NCBI GenBank assembly: GCA_031552995.1
Contig: JAVBMB010000013.1
Span: 1-23,970 of the forward strand
Origin: JAVBMB01 sp031552995
GTDB taxonomy: Bacteria > Bacillota > Clostridia > Oscillospirales > Butyricicoccaceae
Reading direction: 5' to 3'
Length of the DNA stretch: 23,970 nt
A program made the position numbers and the translations under genes. Each line of letters begins with the position of its first letter. Within the stretch, counting starts at the first letter, position 1. The notes beneath the pieces are model-generated. The model saw nothing but the letters and a program-made list of their open reading frames with translations, searched no databases and was not told where the DNA came from. Shown here piece after piece: positions 6,947 to 14,054 of this stretch.

Positions 6947-6969
6947 TTTGACTTTGACTATATTTGACT
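6947..6969 (-). promoter_or_regulatory. CtsR operator (three AGTCAAA half-sites)
   Basis: On the minus strand AGTCAAA (6969-6963), TAT, AGTCAAA (6959-6953) fits the known CtsR box RGTCAAA-NAN-RGTCAAA exactly. A third AGTCAAA (6953-6947) follows, sharing one base with the second. The block lies just downstream of the expected transcription start and directly before the ctsR ribosome site, so bound CtsR would block initiation or early elongation. Confidence 0.92.
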
Positions 6970-6977
6970 TTAGCTAT

Positions 6978-7006
6978 AATATACACCTCCTCAATGTAAA
7001 AATCAA
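6978..7006 (-). promoter_or_regulatory. SigA-type promoter of ctsR-mcsA-clpC
   Basis: On the minus strand TTGATT (7006-7001) is separated by 17 bases from TATATT (6983-6978). The predicted transcription start, near 6971, falls at the edge of the CtsR operator. Confidence 0.8.
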
Positions 7007-7101
7007 TAGCCAGGCTGTGGAAAACTGTGTATAAAAAGTAAATTTTCTTTAACGATGCCGATTAAAAAAAGGCATTTTAGCCCATATCATACGTAATATT
7101 A

Positions 7102-7130
7102 TTGCTTAGCGCGCCGCGATAGTTTATACT
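7102..7130 (+). promoter_or_regulatory. SigA-type promoter of the DUF1801-MoxR-DUF58-transglutaminase operon
   Basis: TTGCTT (7102-7107) is followed after 17 bases by TATACT (7125-7130), about 70 bases before the first ATG at 7199. It is the best-spaced pair on the plus strand in this divergent gap. Confidence 0.6.
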
Positions 7131-7198
7131 GTTGTTTAGCGGACGCTGCGGATACCCGGCGTGGAAGCGCGGCGACGACAACTGTGCCGGAGGCTGTT

Positions 7199-7600
7199 AT
7201 GGACAAAAACACACTGCAGACAATTGATGAGTATCTTTTGCAGCAGTCCCCCGAGGCTGCGGCGCGGCTTGTCGAGCTGCGCGCGCTGGTGCGACGCATT
7301 GTTCCCGAGGTCGAGGAGCGTATGAGCTGGCAGATGCCGACATTTTATTTCAAGGGCAATCTTGTGCATTTTGCGGCGCACAAAGGGCATATCGGGTTTT
7401 ACCCTGGCGAGAGCGGCGTCAGCACGTTTGCCGACAGGCTTGAGGGCTACAAGACCTCTAAGGGCGCCATACAGCTGCCGATGGGCAAGCCGCTGCCGAT
7501 TGAGCTTGTAACGGACATTGTGCTGTTTAGGTTTAAAGAGAATAACGATATTTGGGACCGTCGGCACCCGGCGAAGCCTGAAAAGGCAAAGGAGGCATGA
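7199..7600 (+). CDS. DUF1801/YdhG-like small protein
   Basis: This 133-residue protein resembles the DUF1801 (YdhG-like) family. It has an N-terminal helical part (YLLQQSPEAAARLVELRALVR), then a central MSWQMPTFYFKGNLVHFAAHKGHIGFYPG segment, and the late GAIQLPMGKPLP motif. The family has a frataxin-like fold and some members are called iron chaperones, but the biochemical role is unproven. It is soluble and presumably cytoplasmic. The ATG at 7199 is preferred because GGAGG (7189-7193) lies 5 bases upstream; a GTG at 7184 lies before that site. Its stop is 2 bases before the moxR-like start, so it is the first gene of a four-gene operon. Whether it works with the envelope genes that follow is not clear from sequence. 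Confidence 0.85.
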   Translation: MDKNTLQTIDEYLLQQSPEAAARLVELRALVRRIVPEVEERMSWQMPTFYFKGNLVHFAAHKGHIGFYPGESGVSTFADRLEGYKTSKGAIQLPMGKPLPIELVTDIVLFRFKENNDIWDRRHPAKPEKAKEA

Positions 7601-7602
7601 AT

Positions 7603-8538
7603 ATGCAGGAGACAAATGTGCTGAGCCGTATTGTTGAGAATATCGAGAAAGTTATTGTGGACAAGCGTTACGCCATCGAGCTGACGCTTATATCGCTTGT
7701 CTGCCGCGGGCATGTATTGATAGAGGACGTACCGGGCGTAGGCAAGACAAGCCTTGCCTCAAGCCTTGCAAAGTCGCTGAGCTGCTCGTTTAAGCGCATA
7801 CAGTTTACACCGGATATTATGCCGTCTGACATAACGGGGTTTTCGATATACAGCCCAAAGACGGGCGACTTTGAATACCGCCCCGGCGCGGTGTTCAGCC
7901 AGGTGATACTGGCCGACGAGATAAACCGCACATCGCCGAAGACGCAGGCAAGCCTGCTTGAGGCGATGGAGGAAAAGCAGGTGACGGTAGACGGCGTCAC
8001 GTATCGCATCGGGGAGCCGTTTATCGTGCTTGCGACACAAAACCCGACAGATTATCTCGGCACGTATCCTCTGCCAGAATCGCAGATGGACCGCTTTTTT
8101 ATGCGGATATCGATGGGCTACCCCGGCAAAATCGAAGAGATGCGCATGATAAACCGCTTCAGCCACGACAGCCCGCTGGCGACACTTGAGCCTGTGGCGA
8201 CCGGGCAGGATATACTGGACATGCAGGCCAAGGCCGAAGGCGTGCATGTCGACGAGAGGATAAACGAGTATATCGTCAACCTGAGCCGTCACACGAGGGA
8301 CAACCAATATGTCGCGCTGGGCGCAAGCCCCAGGGCATCTATAGGCCTGTTCAAGGCAGCCCAGGCGTGGGCGCTGTACAGCGGCCGCGGATACGTGATG
8401 CCAGACGATGTCATCCAGATGATCAGCAATGTATACGAGCACCGCATTCTGCTGACGCAGGAGGCCAAGCTTAAAAAGGTGACGACGCGAAATGTTATTG
8501 AAAACGCGCTTTCCGGGGTAAAGGTACCTCTGGTTTAG
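7603..8538 (+). CDS. MoxR-family AAA+ ATPase
   Basis: This 311-residue protein is a complete MoxR-type AAA+ ATPase. It has Walker A in EDVPGVGKTS (41-50), Walker B ILADEIN (102-108) followed by RTSPKTQASLLEAMEE, sensor-1 VLATQNP, and the C-terminal AAA lid. MoxR proteins are chaperone-like ATPases that help mature or insert cofactors into partner complexes, and they often pair with DUF58 or VWA proteins, as here. The ATG at 7603 is chosen because GGAGG (7591-7595) is 7 bases upstream; the ATG at 7597, which overlaps the previous stop, would be only 1 base away. A 73-bp gap follows, rich in A and T with two TATAAT sequences (8563-8568 and 8574-8579) but no matching -35. Co-transcription with the DUF58 gene is therefore likely. 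Confidence 0.95.
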   Translation: MQETNVLSRIVENIEKVIVDKRYAIELTLISLVCRGHVLIEDVPGVGKTSLASSLAKSLSCSFKRIQFTPDIMPSDITGFSIYSPKTGDFEYRPGAVFSQVILADEINRTSPKTQASLLEAMEEKQVTVDGVTYRIGEPFIVLATQNPTDYLGTYPLPESQMDRFFMRISMGYPGKIEEMRMINRFSHDSPLATLEPVATGQDILDMQAKAEGVHVDERINEYIVNLSRHTRDNQYVALGASPRASIGLFKAAQAWALYSGRGYVMPDDVIQMISNVYEHRILLTQEAKLKKVTTRNVIENALSGVKVPLV

Positions 8539-8611
8539 CCGGCAAATATATATTACAAGACGTATAATTCATCTATAATAATACAAACTGTCATCAAAAG
8601 GAGGGGCGGCG

Positions 8612-9769
8612 GTGGCTAGGACCCGCACAATGTACATATTTGTACTGTTCTTCGGTCTGCTGGCCGTCATGTCGTTCAGCGCGCCGGTGACATATTTGAT
8701 TCTGTACATGGTACTGCTTCTTCCGGTTGTCGCGCTGCTTGCCGCGGTGCTGTCGCCGGTGTTTCTCTTCACGTCCAACAGGACGCGTCAGGTGCACATT
8801 TTTAGAGGTGAACCTCTTGATTTACAGGTCCGCGTGCGCAATCGCGGGCCTTTCTCCTATCCGCATTTTACATTTGCACTGTATGACGAGTATGTGACCT
8901 ACCGCGGCGAGGACACGCCAAGTGAGTTTATCACGCCGTTCGAGACGATGAACTACCGCTACGAGCTGATGTTCCCCTACCGCGGCGTCTACGATATCGG
9001 GATAAAAAAGTATACCGTCGTTGATTTTCTCGGCCTGTTCCGGATGAGCTTTAACATTCGGCGGCACGACACCGTTATGGTGTACCCCAAGGTAAACCCG
9101 GATTTTGTACTTCCGCTGGCCAGCCGCCGCCTTAACGACGGCTATGCCGGCCCCGAAATGGACAGCCACGACCTGACCGATGTTACCGACATCCGCCGGC
9201 ACAACCCGTCTGACGACTATAAGCGCATACACTGGAAGCTTACCGCCAAGCGCGGAGACTTTATTGTAAAGGAGTTTAAGACGCCGGGGCAGGACCGCAC
9301 ACTGGTGCTGCTGTGCCGCGACGCCGTTGCGGCGCGCGGTAGGACGCGCCTTGCGTTTGAGGACAGCATGGCGACAATGGTGATATCGGCGCTTGACGTG
9401 CTTTTGCGCAATGCCCGCACGGGCAGGCTTGTTTTTTCCGGGCTTCGCGGGGCCGAAATCGACGTCGCTGCGCCCGTAGATATGGAGCGCGCTTACGCCG
9501 CGCTTGCGGCGCTTGCTTTTGACGGAACCGCGACGCTGGGGAACGAGCTGAAAGCGATGCTGATTGACAGGCCGTATTTCAGCGACCTAATAATATTTTC
9601 GCCGATGATAAGCGCGGACAGCGCGCTGACACTGAAAATGCTTTGCGCGTCGGGGCACGATGTGCTGCTGTACATTGTGTATCCCATGGGGACGTCCCCC
9701 TCCCCGCAAGATTATGAAGTGATTGACAGCCTAACCTCCAGCGGGATCAAAGTGGAGGTGGGACGATGA
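8612..9769 (+). CDS. DUF58 domain membrane protein
   Basis: This 385-residue protein has two N-terminal membrane helices (about 8-26 and 27-53). A beta-rich region of about 60-150 follows. Then comes the DUF58 core with the signature DIRRHNPSDDYKRIHWKLTAKR (193-214) and KEF. The remaining C-terminal part resembles a degenerate VWA-like alpha/beta domain. DUF58 proteins nearly always lie beside a MoxR ATPase and a transglutaminase-like protein; the module is thought to act on envelope proteins or polysaccharides, but no reaction is established. The start is GTG at 8612, with AGGAGG (8599-8604) 7 bases upstream. The stop overlaps the next gene as ATGA, showing translational coupling. The DUF58 core should face the cytoplasm, near the MoxR ATPase. 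Confidence 0.93.
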   Translation: MARTRTMYIFVLFFGLLAVMSFSAPVTYLILYMVLLLPVVALLAAVLSPVFLFTSNRTRQVHIFRGEPLDLQVRVRNRGPFSYPHFTFALYDEYVTYRGEDTPSEFITPFETMNYRYELMFPYRGVYDIGIKKYTVVDFLGLFRMSFNIRRHDTVMVYPKVNPDFVLPLASRRLNDGYAGPEMDSHDLTDVTDIRRHNPSDDYKRIHWKLTAKRGDFIVKEFKTPGQDRTLVLLCRDAVAARGRTRLAFEDSMATMVISALDVLLRNARTGRLVFSGLRGAEIDVAAPVDMERAYAALAALAFDGTATLGNELKAMLIDRPYFSDLIIFSPMISADSALTLKMLCASGHDVLLYIVYPMGTSPSPQDYEVIDSLTSSGIKVEVGR

Positions 9770-12126
9770 GTCTGCGAGATAAGCATGTAAAGGACGCAGA
9801 GCTGGTCACGCCAATCCGCACGTCCGACAAGATGGCGAACAATATATACTACATCGTCGCCGGAACATTCTATACATTTGCCCTGTCCGGGGCAGTGCTG
9901 GCCACGACATTCATCGCAATACCCACGTTGACGCTTTTATTGTACAGCCTGTATTTTTCGGTGGCGCTGTGCGTTGTGTTCTATAACAGATATACGGCGC
10001 TAACCACGCTTACCATCACGGTTTGCGCTGCGGTTATCGTGTTTTTATACCTGCGCGGCAGTGGTGCCGACGCGCCGCTTTACAACGAACTAAAGAGGTT
10101 TATCGGGCAGCTTATATTGCACATCCGCGGCGAGCTGCCGTATATCGCTAAATACGCCGTGCTGGGGTGCGCGCTTATTTTCGCCTTTGCGCTGCTGACG
10201 GCGGCAAACCTGCGCTCGTCGATAAGCTTCTATTCGCTGTCGTTTATCGCGGTTGCCTGCTTCGCAATCGAAGCGTATCTCAACTACGCCGTCGCGACGC
10301 GGTATCTTCTGGCGTTCGCGTTTTGCTTTGTGCTGTTTATGACGCGGCGCATGAACCATATGGCGTCGCGCGACCCCGATGTACGGCGCGTCGGGAAATC
10401 CGGCCTGACGCTTGTGCCGATAAGCCTGATTGTGATGCTGGTGGCCAATATGATACCGAAACCGGCGGCGGCCGAGCAGATGAGCATCAGCGAGAACCTG
10501 ATGCGCAACCTCGAAGGCATCGGCAACTACTTCAGCGATACATTTTCGCCCAAGTTTTTCACGCTGCAGTCCACCGGCTTCGCAAGGCCTGGCGGGCTGC
10601 TGGGCGGCGATGTCCGGCAGGGCTCGACATTTGTGATGGAGGTATATACCGGCAACAAGGCCTACCTTGCCGGGGCGTACGGCGCGACATATACCGGCAC
10701 GCGGTGGATGGAGCCCGAGGGGGAGCGCAAGCCGCTGGCCACTCACCACATGTCGCCGATGTACGACTGGTTTCAGCTTGACAATATGGACAGCCTTGTC
10801 GCCGAATACTCGATGGATTTTACCGACATGGCCGAGACCGGCAAGACGCTATTATTGGTTATGTCGCAGCACGGCCCCACGGCCGAGTTTGACGCCATGC
10901 GCATCATACCGGGCAGGACGACGCGAACGGTATTCTTGCCGGCGATGGCGCTGGGCGTCGGCATGGACGCGCAGCGCGGCATAGGGGTTGAAAAGAATCC
11001 TGACGGCAGCTTATACAGCGCATCGGCGCTTCCGCGAGGCGGTCATTACCGTGCGATGTTCCTTGCGATGAATACGCACGACGACGGCCTGTCCGGCGTA
11101 TTGCCCGCTATGAATACGGACGCGGCCGCAGAGGCGGAGATATATCTTCAGCTGCCCCCTGCCCTGCCCGACAGGGTTCGTACGCTTGCGCTGGATATAA
11201 CAAAGAACGCCGCGACCAACTACGACAAAATACGCGCGCTAGAGGCGTTTTTGACGAACTTCCCCTATACCCTGACGCCGGGTACGCCGCCTTCGGGGCG
11301 GGACTTTGTAGATTACTTTTTGTTCGAAGGCCAGACCGGATACTGCACATATTACGCGACAGCGCTGGCCGTAATGGGCCGCTGCCTCGGTATCCCGACT
11401 CGTTTTGCGCAGGGGTTCTCCCTGCCCGACGAGCGCAACGCCCGCGGCGGGTACGATGTGACAAACGCGCAGGCACACGCATGGGCGGAGGTATACTTCG
11501 AGGGTTTCGGCTGGATACCGTTTGAGGCGACGCCGGCATATTACGCCGCATTCTATAATGTGCAGACACCGCAGCCGATGCCGGCGCCGGACGGCCAGAG
11601 CGACCCGTTTGACGACATGCCGGAGATTCGTGATATCCTCGACCGCGCCGAGACGGCGGTGACAACTGCCGCAAGCGAGCCCGGTGTTGATGACACGGGC
11701 GCAGGGGCAAGCATTTTCGGGGCAGTGGTTCTGCTGATTGCGCTGACGAGCGGCGCGTTGTTTGCGCTGCACAGGCGGTACGCCTCAAAGCTGCTTGCTA
11801 TAGACGTCATGGACAACCGGCAGGCCGTTTCGGCGTACTTCAAGCGTATAATCGGCACAGCGTCGTATCTCGGCTGTAATATCGCCCCGCGCGAGACGGC
11901 ATATACATTCGTGCGGCGGGCAATGTCGCTAGGCCTTGCGCCAAACGGCGGCGTCAAGGTTGCCGAGGTGTTCTCGCGCGCCAGATACAGCGCCGGAGAG
12001 ATATCTGACGGCGACCGTGCGTACATGCGTGAGCAATACGGCGACATGCTGGGCAGCGCCAGAGGGCGCGGGCCGATAGACGGCGTAAAGTTCTGTATCC
12101 AGAGGTATATTCTGTGGCGGTTCTGA
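9766..12126 (+). CDS. Membrane-bound transglutaminase-like (TgpA-type) protein
   Basis: This 786-residue protein has several N-terminal membrane helices between about 27 and 235. A large extracytoplasmic part carries a transglutaminase core (about 480-600), and a single helix (about 645-665) leads to a cytoplasmic C-terminal tail. The core shows the cysteine in TGYCTYYATALA (C527), the histidine in AQAHAWAEVYF (H571), and a Glu in WIPFEATP (E587) where many relatives have Asp. These residues form the papain-like triad. The Pseudomonas relative TgpA is an essential membrane protein with transglutaminase activity; the substrate here is unknown. The ATG at 9766 overlaps the DUF58 stop and has GGAGG (9754-9758) 7 bases upstream. 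It is the last gene of the four-gene operon and is followed by the hairpin at 12157-12189. Function in the cell envelope is inferred from topology and partners. Confidence 0.93.
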   Translation: MSLRDKHVKDAELVTPIRTSDKMANNIYYIVAGTFYTFALSGAVLATTFIAIPTLTLLLYSLYFSVALCVVFYNRYTALTTLTITVCAAVIVFLYLRGSGADAPLYNELKRFIGQLILHIRGELPYIAKYAVLGCALIFAFALLTAANLRSSISFYSLSFIAVACFAIEAYLNYAVATRYLLAFAFCFVLFMTRRMNHMASRDPDVRRVGKSGLTLVPISLIVMLVANMIPKPAAAEQMSISENLMRNLEGIGNYFSDTFSPKFFTLQSTGFARPGGLLGGDVRQGSTFVMEVYTGNKAYLAGAYGATYTGTRWMEPEGERKPLATHHMSPMYDWFQLDNMDSLVAEYSMDFTDMAETGKTLLLVMSQHGPTAEFDAMRIIPGRTTRTVFLPAMALGVGMDAQRGIGVEKNPDGSLYSASALPRGGHYRAMFLAMNTHDDGLSGVLPAMNTDAAAEAEIYLQLPPALPDRVRTLALDITKNAATNYDKIRALEAFLTNFPYTLTPGTPPSGRDFVDYFLFEGQTGYCTYYATALAVMGRCLGIPTRFAQGFSLPDERNARGGYDVTNAQAHAWAEVYFEGFGWIPFEATPAYYAAFYNVQTPQPMPAPDGQSDPFDDMPEIRDILDRAETAVTTAASEPGVDDTGAGASIFGAVVLLIALTSGALFALHRRYASKLLAIDVMDNRQAVSAYFKRIIGTASYLGCNIAPRETAYTFVRRAMSLGLAPNGGVKVAEVFSRARYSAGEISDGDRAYMREQYGDMLGSARGRGPIDGVKFCIQRYILWRF

Positions 12127-12156
12127 CCTCCTCCGCGGTTTTACGGGATAAACGAT

Positions 12157-12196
12157 GCGCGGAAGTGGGCTTTGCCCCGCTCTCCGCGCCATTTTT
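12157..12196 (+). terminator. Intrinsic terminator or attenuator before mtnN
   Basis: GCGCGGA (12157-12163) pairs with TCCGCGC (12183-12189). Inside, most of the AGTGGG segment (12164-12169) pairs with CCCGCT (12176-12181), with one wobble and one bulge. ATTTTT follows at 12191-12196, ten bases before the mtnN ribosome site. The segment CGCGGA (12158-12163) could instead pair with an upstream TCCGCG (12132-12137), which gives an anti-terminator option. Confidence 0.65.
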
Positions 12197-12217
12197 AGGG
12201 ATTATGGAGGTATTTGT

Positions 12218-12907
12218 ATGGCGAAGGTTGGGATTATCTGCGCCGGGGAGCGTGAGCTGGCCCCGTTTTTGCCGCATATCGCGCGTCTTCATGTGTCAAA
12301 GCGGGCGATGCTGACGCTTTACGAAGGCGAAATTGACGGCACAGACGTCATCGCGCTGTTTTGCGGCGTATGCAAGGTGAACGCCGCCGTTGCCGCGCAA
12401 TTGCTGATAGATTGCCGCGGCGTCGATGTGATAATAAACGCCGGCACATGCGGTGGCATAGACGAACGCCTTGATGTGCTTGACACTGTCGTTTGCACCG
12501 AGGTTATGTATCACGACATGGACAATGAGATACTTACAGGCTATCACCCGTGGATGCCGGACGAGTTCTTCAAGGCCGACGGCAGGCTTCTTGAGCTGGC
12601 GCGGCGGGCGGCGACAACGCGGGACGGGAAGATATACTTCGGCAGGATGGTGACGGGCGAAAGCTTTATAGACATTGACGGCAGGGACGAGATAATCGCC
12701 GCCTGCGCGCCGCTTTCGGTGGATATGGAGACAGCCGCCATCGCACACGTATGTTATGTCAACGGGGTGCCGTTCATCGCGGTGCGCACGCTTACAGATA
12801 CGGCAAAACACAGTGGTGAAGCGAACTTTGAGAAAAACTGCGCCGAGGCGTCGTCTATCGCCAAAGATTTTGTGCGGGCACTTCTTGAGCGCTTGCGTCA
12901 GGAGTAA
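12218..12907 (+). CDS. mtnN: 5'-methylthioadenosine/S-adenosylhomocysteine nucleosidase
   Basis: This 229-residue protein matches the MTA/SAH nucleosidase (PNP/UDP phosphorylase) family in length and motifs. E13 in GERELAP sits at the place of E. coli Glu12, and NAGTCGGI is the glycine-rich loop. VDMETAAIAHVC holds E171, the ribose-binding Glu174 equivalent, and RTLTDTA holds D194, the catalytic Asp197 equivalent. It cleaves adenine from methylthioadenosine and S-adenosylhomocysteine, feeding methionine salvage and the activated methyl cycle, in the cytoplasm. The ATG at 12218 has GGAGG (12206-12210) 7 bases upstream; an in-frame ATG at 12155 lies inside the preceding hairpin and lacks a ribosome site. 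No clear promoter is visible in the 91-bp gap, so expression may depend on read-through of the hairpin at 12157-12189. A strong terminator follows at 12948-12986. Confidence 0.95.
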   Translation: MAKVGIICAGERELAPFLPHIARLHVSKRAMLTLYEGEIDGTDVIALFCGVCKVNAAVAAQLLIDCRGVDVIINAGTCGGIDERLDVLDTVVCTEVMYHDMDNEILTGYHPWMPDEFFKADGRLLELARRAATTRDGKIYFGRMVTGESFIDIDGRDEIIAACAPLSVDMETAAIAHVCYVNGVPFIAVRTLTDTAKHSGEANFEKNCAEASSIAKDFVRALLERLRQE

Positions 12908-12947
12908 TGAGCGTTGCCGTGCTGCAATATATTTTTTCGAATAATTT

Positions 12948-12986
12948 AAAAACGCCAGAAACATTTTGTTTTTTGGCGTTTTTTTT
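12948..12986 (+). terminator. Intrinsic terminator of mtnN
   Basis: AAAAACGCCA (12948-12957) pairs with TGGCGTTTTT (12974-12983), and the stem extends inward as GAAAC against GTTTT-type pairing. The plus-strand T-run is eight bases long (12979-12986). An A-run on the other side might allow some activity on the minus strand. Confidence 0.88.
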
Positions 12987-12987
12987 G

Positions 12988-13015
12988 TTGCGAAGGGTGC
13001 AACTTATGTTATTAT
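12988..13015 (+). promoter_or_regulatory. Candidate promoter of the small membrane protein
   Basis: TTGCGA (12988-12993) is followed after 16 bases by TATTAT (13010-13015). It lies directly after the mtnN terminator and about 32 bases before the GTG start. The match is moderate. Confidence 0.4.
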
Positions 13016-13046
13016 AGTATCAAGAAACACTTTCAGGAGGTGCCCT

Positions 13047-13241
13047 GTGGAGATTATCGGACTATTATACACCATAATTGTTATTGTCCAGAACATTTTG
13101 GGGTTCGGGACAGCGTACAGGCTGACGAAAATGAACGGCGATAACGGCGCTTCTCTGTTCGGATGGCTTCTGGTAATGGAGCTCGCTTCGATGGTCCCCG
13201 GTCTGGGGATATATATGTGGAAGAAGTACAGGAACGAATAA
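13047..13241 (+). CDS. Small two-helix membrane protein, unknown function
   Basis: This gene encodes 64 residues starting at GTG 13047, with AGGAGG (13035-13040) 6 bases upstream. The same frame is open further upstream to an ATG at 12966, but that part reads through the terminator T-run and has no ribosome site. The protein has a first hydrophobic helix (about 2-22, EIIGLLYTIIVIVQNILGFG), a short polar loop (YRLTKMNGDNGAS), a second helix (about 37-56) and a basic end WKKYRNE. By the positive-inside rule both ends could be held at the inner face. I do not recognise a family. The gene stands alone between a terminator and a GC-rich inverted repeat, convergent with the sirtuin gene. The good ribosome site, isolated promoter and clear two-helix pattern favour a real gene. 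Confidence 0.68.
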   Translation: MEIIGLLYTIIVIVQNILGFGTAYRLTKMNGDNGASLFGWLLVMELASMVPGLGIYMWKKYRNE

Positions 13242-13258
13242 CGCGGGCGTTCGATGCG

Positions 13259-13288
13259 GCGGCCGGCAAAACGGGCGGCGCCGGCCGC
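13259..13288. repeat. GC-rich inverted repeat between convergent genes
   Basis: GCGGCCGGC (13259-13267) pairs with GCCGGCCGC (13280-13288), a perfect 9-bp stem with a 12-base loop. It lies between the convergent stops at 13241 and 13299. It has no T-run on either strand, so a terminator role is possible but not shown. Confidence 0.6.
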
Positions 13289-13298
13289 GGCTGCCGGC

Positions 13299-14054
13299 TC
13301 ACAGCCCGCATACCTCCCCAAGAACCTGCCCGATTGGCATGCGGATGGTGATATCGGCCGAGGAGTCGAGCGGTGTCTCGCTTTTATTAATCTGTGCTAT
13401 GCAGCCGCCGCCGAAATGGCGCAGCAGCCCCGCAGCAGGGTAAACGGCAAGGGATGTTCCGCCTACTATTATCATGTCGGCCTCACTGATAGCGCTCAGC
13501 GAGGCGTTGACGACCCGCTCACTCAGCGGCTCGCCGTACAGCACGACATCGGGGCGGACCGTGCCGCCGCATTTTTCACATACAGGCACGGCGCCGCGGC
13601 AGTTTGCGGCGTCCATTATAAAGCGAAGCGGGTACTCCGCGCGGCAGTCCATACAGTAGTTGCGGTGCATCGAGCCATGTAGCTCATGCACCGTTTTGCT
13701 GCCCGCCGCCTGATGCAGCCCGTCGATGTTCTGTGTGACAACCGCTCTCAGACGGCCGAGATTTTCCAGCGACGCAAGCGCAAGATGCGCCGGATTCGGC
13801 TTGGCGTTTTCGTGAACCAAAAAACGTTTGTAGTAGCTGAAAAACAGCTCAGGCCGGCCTTTGAGGCAGCCGTATCCAAGCAGCTCCTCGGGTGTGGCGC
13901 CGTACTCTTGTGCAGCGGAGAACACACCGCTCTCCGAGCGGAAATCCGGTATGCCGCTCTCGGTGGACACCCCCGCGCCGCCAAAAAACACAATACGCCG
14001 GCTCCGCTCTATCTGCTCTTTAAGATGCGCTATCCCGGCGCGGCCGCTATCCAT
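13299..14054 (-). CDS. Sir2-family NAD-dependent protein deacylase (sirtuin)
   Basis: This 251-residue protein has all the sirtuin landmarks. GAGVSTESGIPDFR (26-39) binds NAD, TQNIDGLHQ (107-115) follows, and the catalytic histidine H126 lies in ELHGS. A zinc knuckle comprises C134/C137 and C159/C162, and GTSLAVYPA and a late NKSETPLD segment complete the Rossmann fold. It removes acyl groups from lysines with NAD, giving nicotinamide and O-acyl-ADP-ribose, in the cytoplasm. The R-x-x-Y pair of desuccinylases is not evident, so ordinary deacetylation is the default guess. The ATG at 14054 lies inside the end of the upstream CNB/DUF2225 gene (8-bp overlap), with AGAGG about 8 bases before it. 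The two are therefore co-transcribed and probably translationally coupled. A GC-rich hairpin lies just beyond its stop. Confidence 0.95.
   Translation of the reverse strand: MDSGRAGIAHLKEQIERSRRIVFFGGAGVSTESGIPDFRSESGVFSAAQEYGATPEELLGYGCLKGRPELFFSYYKRFLVHENAKPNPAHLALASLENLGRLRAVVTQNIDGLHQAAGSKTVHELHGSMHRNYCMDCRAEYPLRFIMDAANCRGAVPVCEKCGGTVRPDVVLYGEPLSERVVNASLSAISEADMIIVGGTSLAVYPAAGLLRHFGGGCIAQINKSETPLDSSADITIRMPIGQVLGEVCGL

Noticed and set aside
7016..7034. Two near-matches to the DnaA box (TGTGGAAAA and TGTGTATAA) in the gap upstream of ctsR
   Set aside because: Each has one mismatch, only two sites occur, and no dnaA, dnaN, AT-rich unwinding region or other origin genes are present.
12155..12217. 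Upstream in-frame start for mtnN at 12155
   Set aside because: It would be translated through the GC-rich hairpin and T-run and has no ribosome site. The ATG at 12218 has GGAGG at ideal spacing and matches known MtnN N-termini.
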